The translations under genes and the position numbers were made by a program. The notes below the pieces were generated by a model. That model was not told the origin of the DNA, made no database searches, and worked only from the letters and a program-made list of their open reading frames with translations. From CAYZFD01 sp964477735 (lineage in GTDB: Bacteria; Bacteroidota; Bacteroidia; Flavobacteriales; Flavobacteriaceae), in NCBI GenBank assembly GCA_964477735.1, contig CAYZFD010000028.1, forward strand, positions 1 through 19,794: DNA of 19,794 bases, read 5' to 3'. Positions 7,461-14,894 of the stretch are shown here, piece after piece (the first letter of the stretch is position 1; every line of letters starts with the position of its first letter).

Positions 7461-8209
7461 CGCGTCCTTTTATTGGCTTGCTCAATATACTCGTCTAAAG
7501 CTTTGGTCATCGAAGGGGCCTTTACTGTTGGGGCCTTGATGTCGATCCGAAGACCTGCTTGTTCAGCAGCTTTGACTGTAGTGTTTCCAAAAACCGCAAT
7601 TCTAGTGTTGTTTTGCTCGAAATTTGGGAAATTTTTGAAAAGAGATTCGATTCCTGAGGGACTAAAAAACACCAAAACATCATAATAAACATCTCTCAAA
7701 TCAGAAAGATCGCTGACCACTGTTCTGTAAAAAACGGCTTTGGTCCATTTGATATTATAAGCGTCAAGCTCAGTAGGGATTGAAGGTTTTAGTTGATCTG
7801 AGCACGGCAGTAAAAAAGTTTCGTCTTTATATTTTTTAAAGAGTGGTTCCATATCTGAAATGGTTCTTCCACCTACATATATTTTTCGTTTTCTATACAC
7901 CACATATTTTTGGAGATAGAAGGCGACAGCTTCAGAAATGCAAAAGTATTTTAAGTCGTCGGGGACTGTGTAACGCATTTCCTCGGCCACTCTAAAAAAA
8001 TGATCAACAGCATTTCTGCTGGTCAGAATAATGGCAGAAAATTTGGTGACATCGATTTTGTTTTGTCTGATTTCGAGTGAAGGCACACCTTCAACATGAA
8101 TGAACGGTCGAAAATCGATCGAAACTTTTCTTTCTTTTTTTAGCTGTGCGTAGGGAGAGTTGTCAACACTAGGTTCAGGCTGAGAAACAAGTATGGTTTT
8201 TACTTTCAT
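7457..8209 (-). CDS. hemD: Uroporphyrinogen-III synthase (HemD)
   Basis: HemD cyclises hydroxymethylbilane to uroporphyrinogen III, inverting ring D, in haem and other tetrapyrrole synthesis. The protein is 250 residues and the sequence is poorly conserved across the family. The recognisable marks are an N-terminal ILVSQPEP strand, AIILTSRNAVDHFF (about 60-73), ISEAVAFYLQKYV, then YDVLVFFSPSGIESLFKNFP and RIAVFGNTTVKAAEQAGLRI. These are the hinge and pocket segments of the two-lobed fold. The C-terminal PSMTKALDEYIE helix is also typical. It follows the DUF4271 gene by 18 bp on the same strand, an arrangement I know as common in Bacteroidota. Its stop overlaps that of the convergent DUF423 gene. 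No other haem gene is in the window. Confidence 0.9.
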   Translation of the reverse strand: MKVKTILVSQPEPSVDNSPYAQLKKERKVSIDFRPFIHVEGVPSLEIRQNKIDVTKFSAIILTSRNAVDHFFRVAEEMRYTVPDDLKYFCISEAVAFYLQKYVVYRKRKIYVGGRTISDMEPLFKKYKDETFLLPCSDQLKPSIPTELDAYNIKWTKAVFYRTVVSDLSDLRDVYYDVLVFFSPSGIESLFKNFPNFEQNNTRIAVFGNTTVKAAEQAGLRIDIKAPTVKAPSMTKALDEYIEQANKRTR

Positions 8210-8227
8210 TTTCTAGCATTTGGTTAA

Positions 8228-8854
8228 TCAAGAAAAAGCCCATAATGCAACCATAATGGGAGCGATTTCGAGGGTGCAAAGATATAAAATAAAATAGAAA
8301 AAATAGGCTTTGATGGGGTTATAAAATTCAACAAATATCCATCCATTGATGAGCGTATAACCCAACAAGCAGCTGATCAATAGAAGCCATTGAGCCGTAG
8401 CTTGGCCAAAGAATCCAATTCCTAAAATCATAAAAATCAGACCACCATATAGTGAAGTAAATTGTCGTAAGGCCGTTCTTTTTTGGTGCAATTGTTGCCA
8501 AAATTCTTTGGCATGGAAGGCGTAGGCGATTGTTTTTTCTATTCCCCATCTTATGATCCAATATAAGGTGTAATAAATGGCCGCTTGAAAATATAAAGCT
8601 ATTGTGAGTTCTTCATCGAGAAAAAAGGAAAAAGTGGTCGTTGCCAAAAGAGAAAAGAGGAGTGCTCTAAACATAAAGAAAATCGCATTAAAAAGATCAA
8701 AGTAGGGGTGTTGTACACGGGGGCTTAGAAAACTTTTGTTCCAAAAAATAAAACGAACATGCATTCGATTTGCATCGATTGCTTTTAGAAGGCAAGCCCA
8801 TCCAAATAGCGTAACGATCACATAAAAAATCCACTGTGGCGTGGTGTTGCTCAT
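8228..8854 (-). CDS. DUF4271 polytopic membrane protein
   Basis: This 208-residue protein has six likely transmembrane helices (about 8-25, 56-78, 84-103, 130-150, 153-175 and 184-205) and short loops. The last helix, YFFYFILYLCTLEIAPIMV, and the segment before it (FVEFYNPIKA) match the DUF4271 family found in Bacteroidota. I know of no established function. The gene is 18 bp upstream of hemD in the same direction, so the two are probably co-transcribed. That pairing suggests, but does not show, a tie to tetrapyrrole metabolism or simply a conserved operon. It lies divergent from the glycosyltransferase gene across a 103-bp spacer. A one-mismatch -7 box, TAATTTTA, reads on the minus strand at 8880-8887. 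Confidence 0.85.
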   Translation of the reverse strand: MSNTTPQWIFYVIVTLFGWACLLKAIDANRMHVRFIFWNKSFLSPRVQHPYFDLFNAIFFMFRALLFSLLATTTFSFFLDEELTIALYFQAAIYYTLYWIIRWGIEKTIAYAFHAKEFWQQLHQKRTALRQFTSLYGGLIFMILGIGFFGQATAQWLLLISCLLGYTLINGWIFVEFYNPIKAYFFYFILYLCTLEIAPIMVALWAFS

Positions 8855-8932
8855 TTTTATTTTATTGAGAATACTGTGGTAAAATTACATTTTTTATCAC
8901 CAATGGGCATGTTCGAAAAGCGCTTAAATGAT

Positions 8933-8940
8933 TACTTTTG
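8933..8940 (+). promoter_or_regulatory. Candidate -7 box of the glycosyltransferase-pyrC operon
   Basis: TACTTTTG is an exact TAnnTTTG match and ends 17 bases before the ATG at 8958. No clean TTTG is at the -33 position; the bases there are TGTT. The same TACTTTTGT sequence occurs at the LuxE-like and trmB promoters. Confidence 0.55.
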
Positions 8941-8957
8941 TGAATGGATTTTTATAG

Positions 8958-9674
8958 ATGAAAAAATCATTAGTCATCATTCCGACCTATAATGAAGCAG
9001 AAAACATTTCAGACATGTTAAAGTCTGTGTTGTCGCTTCCTCATGGTTTTCATGTGTTGGTGGTAGATGATTCATCACCCGATGGAACAGCATCCTTAGT
9101 GGAAGCGTTTCGGCCTCAGTCTGGTGGGCGCGTTTTTTTGGTATCAAGGCCTCAAAAACAGGGTTTGGGTCCCGCCTATGTTGAAGGTTTCCGTTGGGCT
9201 TTGGACAACAATTATGATTATGTATTCGAAATGGACGCTGATTTTTCTCATGACCCTAAGGATTTAGAAAGGCTTATAACTCCATTAGAAAACAATGCGT
9301 TTGATTTGGTGATAGGTTCAAGATATATCAAAGGAGTTAATGTGGTCAACTGGCCCATGAGTAGGGTGCTGATCTCCTATTCTGCTTCGTTATATTCTAG
9401 GTTCATCACAGGACTTCCTGTGCATGATCCCACAGCGGGTTTTGTTGGATATAGAAGTGCAGTTATAAAAACCATCCTTCAATCTCCCATACGTTTCAGA
9501 GGTTACGCCTTTCAAATCGAAATGAAGTTTAAGGCCTGGAAGTCCGGTTATAGGCTCAAAGAAATTCCGGTTATTTTTACCGATCGAACAAAGGGGCAAT
9601 CGAAAATGAATGCTTCAATTATTTCTGAAGCCATAGTTGGAATTGTTAAAATGAAAATTAAAAGCTTTTTTTAA
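8958..9674 (+). CDS. Family 2 glycosyltransferase, polyprenol-phosphate mannose/glucose synthase type
   Basis: This 238-residue GT-A enzyme resembles dolichol/polyprenol monophosphomannose synthases, which move a sugar from a nucleotide donor onto a membrane polyprenyl phosphate. Visible marks are the nucleotide-binding start SLVIIPTYNEAENI (4-17), VVDDSSPDGT (35-44) and the metal-binding DAD in EMDADFSHDP (91-100). GSRYIKG (120-126) and HDPTAGFVGY (156-165) follow. There is no C-terminal membrane anchor, so it is the short, peripheral form (like yeast-type catalytic domains without the TM tail). The sugar, mannose or another, is not decidable from sequence. It is the first gene of a unit with pyrC (6-bp gap) and a lipoprotein gene. 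The product would feed lipid-linked sugars to protein or glycan glycosylation in the envelope. Confidence 0.88.
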   Translation: MKKSLVIIPTYNEAENISDMLKSVLSLPHGFHVLVVDDSSPDGTASLVEAFRPQSGGRVFLVSRPQKQGLGPAYVEGFRWALDNNYDYVFEMDADFSHDPKDLERLITPLENNAFDLVIGSRYIKGVNVVNWPMSRVLISYSASLYSRFITGLPVHDPTAGFVGYRSAVIKTILQSPIRFRGYAFQIEMKFKAWKSGYRLKEIPVIFTDRTKGQSKMNASIISEAIVGIVKMKIKSFF

Positions 9675-9680
9675 ACAAAC

Positions 9681-11036
9681 ATGATGACACAAAAATGGCT
9701 CATAAAAAATGCTCAGATGGTCAACGAAGGCCAAATAAGTGCTGTTGATGTGTTGATTTCAGGAGCTTATATAGAGAAGATTGCACCCAGCATCTCCAAT
9801 CTCTACCAAGCCAAGGAAATGGATGCCCAAGGACAATTCTTGCTACCTGGTTGTATTGATGATCAAGTGCATTTTAGAGAACCTGGCCTTACCCACAAAG
9901 CCACCATCGAAAGTGAATCTAAAGCAGCGCTGGCTGGAGGAATTACTTCATTCATTGAAATGCCCAATACCCAACCCCAAACCACTACGCTAAAAGACCT
10001 TGAGGATAAATTTTGGCGTGCACAACAAACCTCATGGGCCAATTATTCTTATATGTTTGGGGGTACTAATGACAATTTAAATGAGATCTTAAAATTAGAT
10101 CCTACAAAAGTGGCTGCGTTGAAACTTTTTTTGGGGTCTTCTACGGGGAATATGTTGGTGGACAACCCAGATGTGTTAAGGGAAATTTTTTCGAACACGC
10201 CTCTAGTCATCGCAGTACATTGTGAAGATGAGGCAACCATTCACGCCAACCTACAAAAGCATTTAGAAAAATTTGGTCCCGAAATTCCAATAGCTTGCCA
10301 TCCCGATATTCGTTCAGCTGAGGCCTGTTACATTTCCTCATCTACAGCCATTGCATTGGCCAAAGAAACCGGGGCAAGATTGCATGTTTTTCATCTTTCT
10401 ACGGCCAAAGAAACCCATTTGTTTACGCAAGAAACACCATTAAAAGATAAGAAAATCACAGCTGAAGTTTGTGTGCATCATCTCTTCTTTTCTGACAAAG
10501 ATTATGCTAAAAAAGGCACACACATTAAATGGAATCCTGCTGTGAAATCAAAAGAAGATCAGGCCGCATTGTGGGCGGCACTAAACGATGACCGCATTGA
10601 TATAGTGGCTACTGACCATGCGCCACACACCCTCGAAGAAAAAAATAATAGCTACACTCAAGCCCCTTCTGGAGGGCCTTTGGTTCAGCATGCGCTTTGC
10701 AGCATGATTGATGCTGCAAGCGATGGAAAAATCCGTATTGAAAAGGTAGTTCAAAAAATGTGTCACAACCCCGCCATTCTTTTCGATATAGAAAAACGCG
10801 GTTTCCTCAGAGAAGGCTATTTTGCAGATTTGGTATTGGTGGATCCCAATAACCCATGGACAGTTAGCCAACACAATTTACTTTATAAATGTGGTTGGTC
10901 CCCATTCGAAGGACATACATTTCAATCAAAAGTAATGGCCACTTTTTTAAATGGAACCCTGGCCTATGCAAACGATAAATTGCTGGAAAAGCCGAATGCA
11001 ATGCGATTAACCTTTAACAGAAACCATTGGAAATGA
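9681..11036 (+). CDS. pyrC: Dihydroorotase, class I
   Basis: Dihydroorotase interconverts carbamoyl-aspartate and dihydroorotate in de novo pyrimidine synthesis. The 451-residue length and order of motifs fit the class I amidohydrolase type: FLLPGCIDDQVHFREPGLTH (53-72), MPNT (94-97), the carboxylated-Lys segment ALKLFLGSSTGN (K148) and AVHCEDE (H180). VFHLSTAKE (H238), HIKWNPAVKSKED and ATDHAPH (D312) follow. The first histidine of the usual HxH metal pair is Gln62 here (DQVH instead of DHVH), while His64 and the other ligands remain. I recall DQVH in other Bacteroidota enzymes, so this may be a lineage variant rather than loss of function. The start could be the first or second of two adjacent ATGs (9681, 9684). 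The stop overlaps the next gene as ATGA. Confidence 0.93.
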   Translation: MMTQKWLIKNAQMVNEGQISAVDVLISGAYIEKIAPSISNLYQAKEMDAQGQFLLPGCIDDQVHFREPGLTHKATIESESKAALAGGITSFIEMPNTQPQTTTLKDLEDKFWRAQQTSWANYSYMFGGTNDNLNEILKLDPTKVAALKLFLGSSTGNMLVDNPDVLREIFSNTPLVIAVHCEDEATIHANLQKHLEKFGPEIPIACHPDIRSAEACYISSSTAIALAKETGARLHVFHLSTAKETHLFTQETPLKDKKITAEVCVHHLFFSDKDYAKKGTHIKWNPAVKSKEDQAALWAALNDDRIDIVATDHAPHTLEEKNNSYTQAPSGGPLVQHALCSMIDAASDGKIRIEKVVQKMCHNPAILFDIEKRGFLREGYFADLVLVDPNNPWTVSQHNLLYKCGWSPFEGHTFQSKVMATFLNGTLAYANDKLLEKPNAMRLTFNRNHWK

Positions 11037-11449
11037 AAAAAATGCTAATAGGCCTATTGGGCATTTTTTTATTAGGGCTTTCTTGTGATTCTCATGCACC
11101 TGAAGTTCCTAAAGACCTACTTACCGAGGCAGAGATGGTTGATTTCATCACTGATTTAACAATTTTAAACGCCAGCAGAGGCTATAGAAATCTCGATGGT
11201 ATTACTTATGTTAGAATGCCAGACACTCTTTTTTACGCCCATCACGGCATCGATAGCCTGCAGTTTGCCCAAAGCCACGAATACTACGCTTCGAATCCCA
11301 AAAAATACATCAAAATTTTAGAAGCTGTTGGGGTTCAAATAGAATCGATGAAAGATTCTATAAAATTGGTGATGGATGCCGAACAAAAGAATAAATCAGC
11401 TCGAAAAGATACGGTTAGATCGAAAAATCTTTCAAGAAAGCAAGACTAA
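11033..11449 (+). CDS. DUF4296 small lipoprotein
   Basis: This is a 138-residue protein with a lipoprotein signal peptide: a basic start MKKM, a hydrophobic core and the lipobox LGLSC with acylated Cys18. The mature part is charged and helical, beginning VPKDLLTEAEMVDFITDLTI and ending in a Lys/Arg-rich tail. This pattern, with the E-M-V-D-F-I-x-D-L-x-I-x-x-A segment and a conserved HGIDSLQF region, is that of DUF4296, a Bacteroidota family of unknown function. A TTG six bases upstream could extend it by two residues, but ATG 11033 forms an ATGA overlap with the pyrC stop and is preferred. The last 35 bp overlap the 3' end of the opposite-strand epimerase gene. It would sit in the periplasmic face of an envelope membrane. 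Confidence 0.85.
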   Translation: MKKMLIGLLGIFLLGLSCDSHAPEVPKDLLTEAEMVDFITDLTILNASRGYRNLDGITYVRMPDTLFYAHHGIDSLQFAQSHEYYASNPKKYIKILEAVGVQIESMKDSIKLVMDAEQKNKSARKDTVRSKNLSRKQD

Positions 11450-12425
11450 CTTTTTCTAAAGTTTTATCTATTGGCTCAAATTGATAACCAATGACACGCT
11501 TAATTTTATCATGACTATAAATGGTTTTTTCGCTAAGCGTTTTCGCCATTAATTTGCTTAGTTTTCTTCTTTTGCCCATTAGTTTACTTCGAAGCCAATC
11601 CAACCGCCAAGCCAAATTTAAAAGTGTTTTTGTTGCAATTTTCTTTGGGGGATTTACGCCTAACCATTGGGCAGTTTTTTCGATAAAATCTTTGTAAGAC
11701 AGATTTTCTGCCACCAAAATGAAGCGTTCGCCAAAGAAATTTTTATTGCTCAGCATTAATGTGCATGCCACAACATCCTCAACCGAAACAAAGCCAGTGT
11801 ATCCAGTTGGCGCATATTTTAAACCCTTGTGAACAGTTCGGATAAGCGCGCCACTTCCTGCCCTCCAAAAACCTTGTCCCAAAATGACACCTGGATTAAC
11901 AATGCATCCTTCAAGCCCTTCTTGAATGCCACGCCAAACATGCATTTCAGCTTCATATTTTGTGAGGCCATAGGCATGAGAAATTTGCTGAGGATCTCTG
12001 AAAGCATTTTCATCAAGAGGATCGCGGCCATTATAGTTTGAGAGTGTGGCTACGGAGCTCATATGAAACAATTTGGCTTTTGTTTTCAGACACAAATTCA
12101 CAATGTTCGCTGTGCCTTCTTCATTTGTTTTTTGAAGTAAGTTGAGGTCTTTGGGATCAAAAGAAATGAATGCGGCGCAATGAAAAACCTTTTGAATTCC
12201 TTCGAAAGCCAATTGAAGTTGATAAAGGTCTGTTACATCGCCTGGGACCCATTCGATTTGCTGAAATAAAGTTTTAGAATCATCAGAATAGCTTTCAAAA
12301 AGTTTTTGAACACTTTCAATTTTGCTGTAGTTTCTATAAAGAGCTCTTGGTTTTTTGCCTTGCTTGCAAAGCGCCAAAAGCAAATGTGCACCCACCAATC
12401 CCGTTCCGCCAGTAACCAAAATCAT
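11415..12425 (-). CDS. NAD-dependent epimerase/dehydratase, dihydroflavonol-4-reductase-like
   Basis: This 336-residue extended short-chain dehydrogenase has the Rossmann glycine motif GGTGLVG (residues 6-12). VPGDVTD lies in the adenine pocket and FHCAAFISF around 81-89. The catalytic Ser is in HMSSVAT, and Tyr and Lys are in YGLTKYEAE. VNPGVILGQG lines the substrate side. These are marks of the DFR/epimerase subgroup, which oxidise or reduce sugar nucleotides, steroids or related alcohols; the actual substrate is unknown. The C-terminal 60 residues are basic (MGKRRKLSKLMAKTL), unusual but consistent with membrane or nucleic acid proximity. It is monocistronic, its 3' end overlaps that of the DUF4296 gene by 35 bp, and it is divergent from tyrS. 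Confidence 0.88.
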   Translation of the reverse strand: MILVTGGTGLVGAHLLLALCKQGKKPRALYRNYSKIESVQKLFESYSDDSKTLFQQIEWVPGDVTDLYQLQLAFEGIQKVFHCAAFISFDPKDLNLLQKTNEEGTANIVNLCLKTKAKLFHMSSVATLSNYNGRDPLDENAFRDPQQISHAYGLTKYEAEMHVWRGIQEGLEGCIVNPGVILGQGFWRAGSGALIRTVHKGLKYAPTGYTGFVSVEDVVACTLMLSNKNFFGERFILVAENLSYKDFIEKTAQWLGVNPPKKIATKTLLNLAWRLDWLRSKLMGKRRKLSKLMAKTLSEKTIYSHDKIKRVIGYQFEPIDKTLEKVSLAFLKDFSI

Positions 12426-12511
12426 GACACGAAAATACAGTAAAAAAAAGAAGTTCGAAGGCTTCGTTTATAAGGAATTAATTTTTTCTTTTTTCTTTTT
12501 CATTAGAGGTC

Positions 12512-12519
12512 TATCTTTG
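12512..12519 (+). promoter_or_regulatory. Candidate -7 box of the tyrS promoter
   Basis: TATCTTTG is an exact TAnnTTTG match ending 16 bases before the tyrS ATG. Upstream is a long T-rich run (about 12481-12500) covering the -33 position, so no distinct TTTG can be assigned. No T-box-like or other leader fits in such a short untranslated region. Confidence 0.55.
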
Positions 12520-12535
12520 TCATTAAAAACAAAAC

Positions 12536-13831
12536 ATGCGTCAAAACTTTGTTGCTGAATTGCGTTGGAGAGGTCTTTTGCACGATATGACTCCAGAAAC
12601 AGAGGCTTTTATGCTCGAAAACACTGTTTCGGGTTATATTGGTTTTGATCCTACTTCGGATTCTTTGCACATTGGGAGTCTAATCCCCATCATTATTTTG
12701 ATGCACTTGCAAAAAACTGGTCATCGGCCCATCGCCCTGGTGGGGGGCGCCACAGGAATGATTGGAGATCCCTCAGGAAAATCAGTAGAACGCAATTTAC
12801 TGGATGAAACCACACTTCAAAAAAATTGTGCGGGTATCCAATCACAGTTGGCCCGTTTTTTAGATTTCGATAGTCAATCCGAAAACGCCGCCTTGTTGGT
12901 CAACAATTATGACTGGATGCGACAGTTTTCGCTGATCGAGTTTGTTCGAGACATAGGAAAACATCTCACGGTGAATTACATGATGGCAAAGGAGTCTGTG
13001 AAGAAACGAATTAGCGGTGAAAACAGTGAAGGGATGTCCTTTACCGAGTTCACTTATCAACTCATTCAGGGCTATGATTTTTTGCATTTATATACCCACC
13101 ACGACTGCAAGCTGCAGCTGGGGGGCAGTGATCAATGGGGCAATATTACAACAGGAACCGAGCTCATTCGCCGAAAAGTTTCAGGAAAAGCCTATGCCGT
13201 CACTTGTCCATTAATTACCAAAGCCGACGGCACTAAGTTTGGAAAAACAGAGGGCGGGAACGTCTGGCTCGACAAGTCGAAAACATCGCCTTATAGATTC
13301 TATCAATACTGGTTAAACACCTCAGATGAAGATGCCGAAGATTTTGTCAAAAAATTCACCTTTTTACCCCAATCCGAAATAGAAGACCTCGTTTCTGCGC
13401 ATCGGGCTGCACCGCATTTGCGACAATTGCAGCGCACTTTGGCCGAATCGGTAACAGCGCTGGTTCATGGAGATGCCGAAGTTCAAAATGCAATTGCAGC
13501 ATCTGATATATTGTTTGGAAAAGCCACAAAAGATGCGCTTCAGTCACTCGACGAAACTACTTTTTTGGACCTATTTGAAGGGGTTCCACAGGCTTCAATT
13601 TCGCTTCATAAGTTGGAAGATGGATTAGACATGATCGCTGCTTTAGCCGCTGAAACAGGTTTTTTGAAATCTAATGGAGAAGCACGCCGAGCACTCCAAG
13701 AAGGTTCTATTGCCGTGAACAAACAAAAAATTGATGAAGCTTATCAGCTTTCTACTACAGATTTGATTTGCGAAAGCTATGTGTTGCTACAACGGGGTAA
13801 GAAGAATTATTTTTTGTTGGTTGTTAGTTAA
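12536..13831 (+). CDS. tyrS: Tyrosine-tRNA ligase (TyrRS)
   Basis: TyrRS is the class I synthetase that activates tyrosine and charges tRNA-Tyr. The 431 residues contain GFDPTSDSLHIGSLIP (36-51), with HIGS as the HIGH motif. GGATGMIGDPSGKS binds ATP and tyrosine, and LQLGGSDQWGNI lies in the active site. KFGKT (234-238) stands for KMSKS, followed by EGGNVWLD as in the bacterial TyrS type. The tail from about residue 365 (SNGEARRALQEGSIAVNKQKI) is the S4 RNA-binding domain that contacts tRNA. The gene is transcribed alone, with its stop overlapping the stop of the convergent LuxE-like gene by 8 bp. HIGS instead of HIGH or HIGN is conservative. Identity is secure. Confidence 0.97.
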   Translation: MRQNFVAELRWRGLLHDMTPETEAFMLENTVSGYIGFDPTSDSLHIGSLIPIIILMHLQKTGHRPIALVGGATGMIGDPSGKSVERNLLDETTLQKNCAGIQSQLARFLDFDSQSENAALLVNNYDWMRQFSLIEFVRDIGKHLTVNYMMAKESVKKRISGENSEGMSFTEFTYQLIQGYDFLHLYTHHDCKLQLGGSDQWGNITTGTELIRRKVSGKAYAVTCPLITKADGTKFGKTEGGNVWLDKSKTSPYRFYQYWLNTSDEDAEDFVKKFTFLPQSEIEDLVSAHRAAPHLRQLQRTLAESVTALVHGDAEVQNAIAASDILFGKATKDALQSLDETTFLDLFEGVPQASISLHKLEDGLDMIAALAAETGFLKSNGEARRALQEGSIAVNKQKIDEAYQLSTTDLICESYVLLQRGKKNYFLLVVS

Positions 13832-14786
13832 CCATCAAATTACAACCCCTGATGTCGGCATGATCAAAGCGGCCCAAAACTTCAAAGCCTCCATTCGGAA
13901 CTTTTTTTCCCAGGTCTTGCGTGGCGATAAATGCACAGGAGTATTTATTGGCCAAATCGATAATGTTCAAGCAACCCGACCCAATGTCTGAAACATCCAT
14001 AGGATTTTCGGTGCTTCTTATGCGTATCTTCATCCAAGGAGGCGCTTGAAAAACACCATCTTTGGTGGCATAGGCTTGAGAAAGCAGTTCAGTCATCCCA
14101 TATTCGGAATGGATCTCATCAAGGCCAAAGGCATGTTTCAACTCCTGATGAAGAGCTGCTCTTGTGATTTCTTGTCTTCGGCCTTTCATACCACCAGTTT
14201 CCACCAACACAGCGTTTCCCAAATTGATGGGGCTTTTAGAAGCCCAGTCGAGTAGGGCATAACTTACACCAATAATCCAACATTTTTTTCCTTTTTGTTG
14301 CGCCCATAAAATATTGTCGTTGAGAGCCTCGTAATTGTCAAGGAAGAAACCACTTTCTTCGTGCCCAGAAGCCTTAATTAATCGATCTACCATGTAAACC
14401 AAAGAAGCATTTTTTTGTTCTAGGTAAGAAGGCAAAAGACCCATAATGACCCAATTAGATGGATCGCCATAAACCCTAGAAAACCCCAACTTAAAGGCAT
14501 CTTCATAAAGATTGGTGCTGTGTATCCAGTGACGACTGTTTTTTCCAGTGGTTCCACTACTCACAAAATAGGTTTTGGGCAAGGTTTTTACGCTGATAAC
14601 CTGATGGGTTTTGAAAAGCTCTATGGGGAGGAAAGGAATTTCATTTAAATTTTTTACATCTGAGGGGTGTCTGTTAGTGAGGTCACAAAAAGTGCGATAA
14701 ACTTTGTTGTGCTCAAACTGAAAACGAAACAAGTTTAACGCTTTATTTTTAAAATCTTCCGAACTTTTAACCAATAAGGATTCCAC
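13824..14786 (-). CDS. LuxE/PaaK-like acyl-protein synthetase (stand-alone acyltransferase)
   Basis: This 320-residue protein belongs to the LuxE (PF04443) part of the ANL adenylating superfamily. LuxE activates a fatty acid as acyl-AMP and then carries the acyl group on an enzyme Cys. Motifs seen are SSGTTG (76-81), the phosphate-binding loop; ETGGMKGRR (196-204); HSEYGMTEL (226-234); and GRFDHADIRGCNLMV (305-319), with Cys315 near the C-terminus. The large mobile C-terminal domain of acyl-CoA ligases is absent. There is no luxC, luxD or luciferase gene nearby, so it is not a luminescence gene. Similar orphan proteins are frequent in Bacteroidota; their substrate is unknown to me. The start is GTG at 14786, just after an in-frame TAA. 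A -7 box ends 15 bases upstream. Confidence 0.85.
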   Translation of the reverse strand: MESLLVKSSEDFKNKALNLFRFQFEHNKVYRTFCDLTNRHPSDVKNLNEIPFLPIELFKTHQVISVKTLPKTYFVSSGTTGKNSRHWIHSTNLYEDAFKLGFSRVYGDPSNWVIMGLLPSYLEQKNASLVYMVDRLIKASGHEESGFFLDNYEALNDNILWAQQKGKKCWIIGVSYALLDWASKSPINLGNAVLVETGGMKGRRQEITRAALHQELKHAFGLDEIHSEYGMTELLSQAYATKDGVFQAPPWMKIRIRSTENPMDVSDIGSGCLNIIDLANKYSCAFIATQDLGKKVPNGGFEVLGRFDHADIRGCNLMVN

Positions 14787-14801
14787 TTAAAAACTTTGAC
14801 A

Positions 14802-14809
14802 CAAAAGTA
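14802..14809 (-). promoter_or_regulatory. Candidate -7 box of the LuxE-like gene promoter
   Basis: Read on the minus strand, TACTTTTG matches TAnnTTTG exactly and ends 15 bases before the GTG start at 14786. A TTG at 14833-14835 (minus) is 23 bases upstream, at the long end of allowed spacing. The 12 bases CCCTACTTTTGT (14801-14812 on the minus strand) recur exactly at the trmB promoter. Confidence 0.55.
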
Positions 14810-14856
14810 GGGATTTTGAAAGCAAAGATTTTCAATATTAAATGATTGTTAACGAA

Positions 14857-14887
14857 TTGATGCTTCTATTTTTTTTGAGTAATTTTG
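14857..14887 (+). promoter_or_regulatory. Candidate promoter of the two-component system operon
   Basis: TTG (14857-14859) followed after 20 bases by TAATTTTG (14880-14887) matches both elements of the Bacteroidota promoter. The box ends only 7 bases before the ATG, so the leader would be a few bases at most. A looser alternative, TA followed by eight T's and G (14867-14877), ends 17 bases before the ATG, as in other genes here. Confidence 0.5.
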
Positions 14888-14894
14888 GAATCAA

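Noticed and set aside
13824..14786. Possible bioluminescence (lux) locus because of the LuxE-like protein.
   Set aside because: No luxA, luxB, luxC or luxD homologue is in the window, and the neighbours are tyrS and a two-component system.
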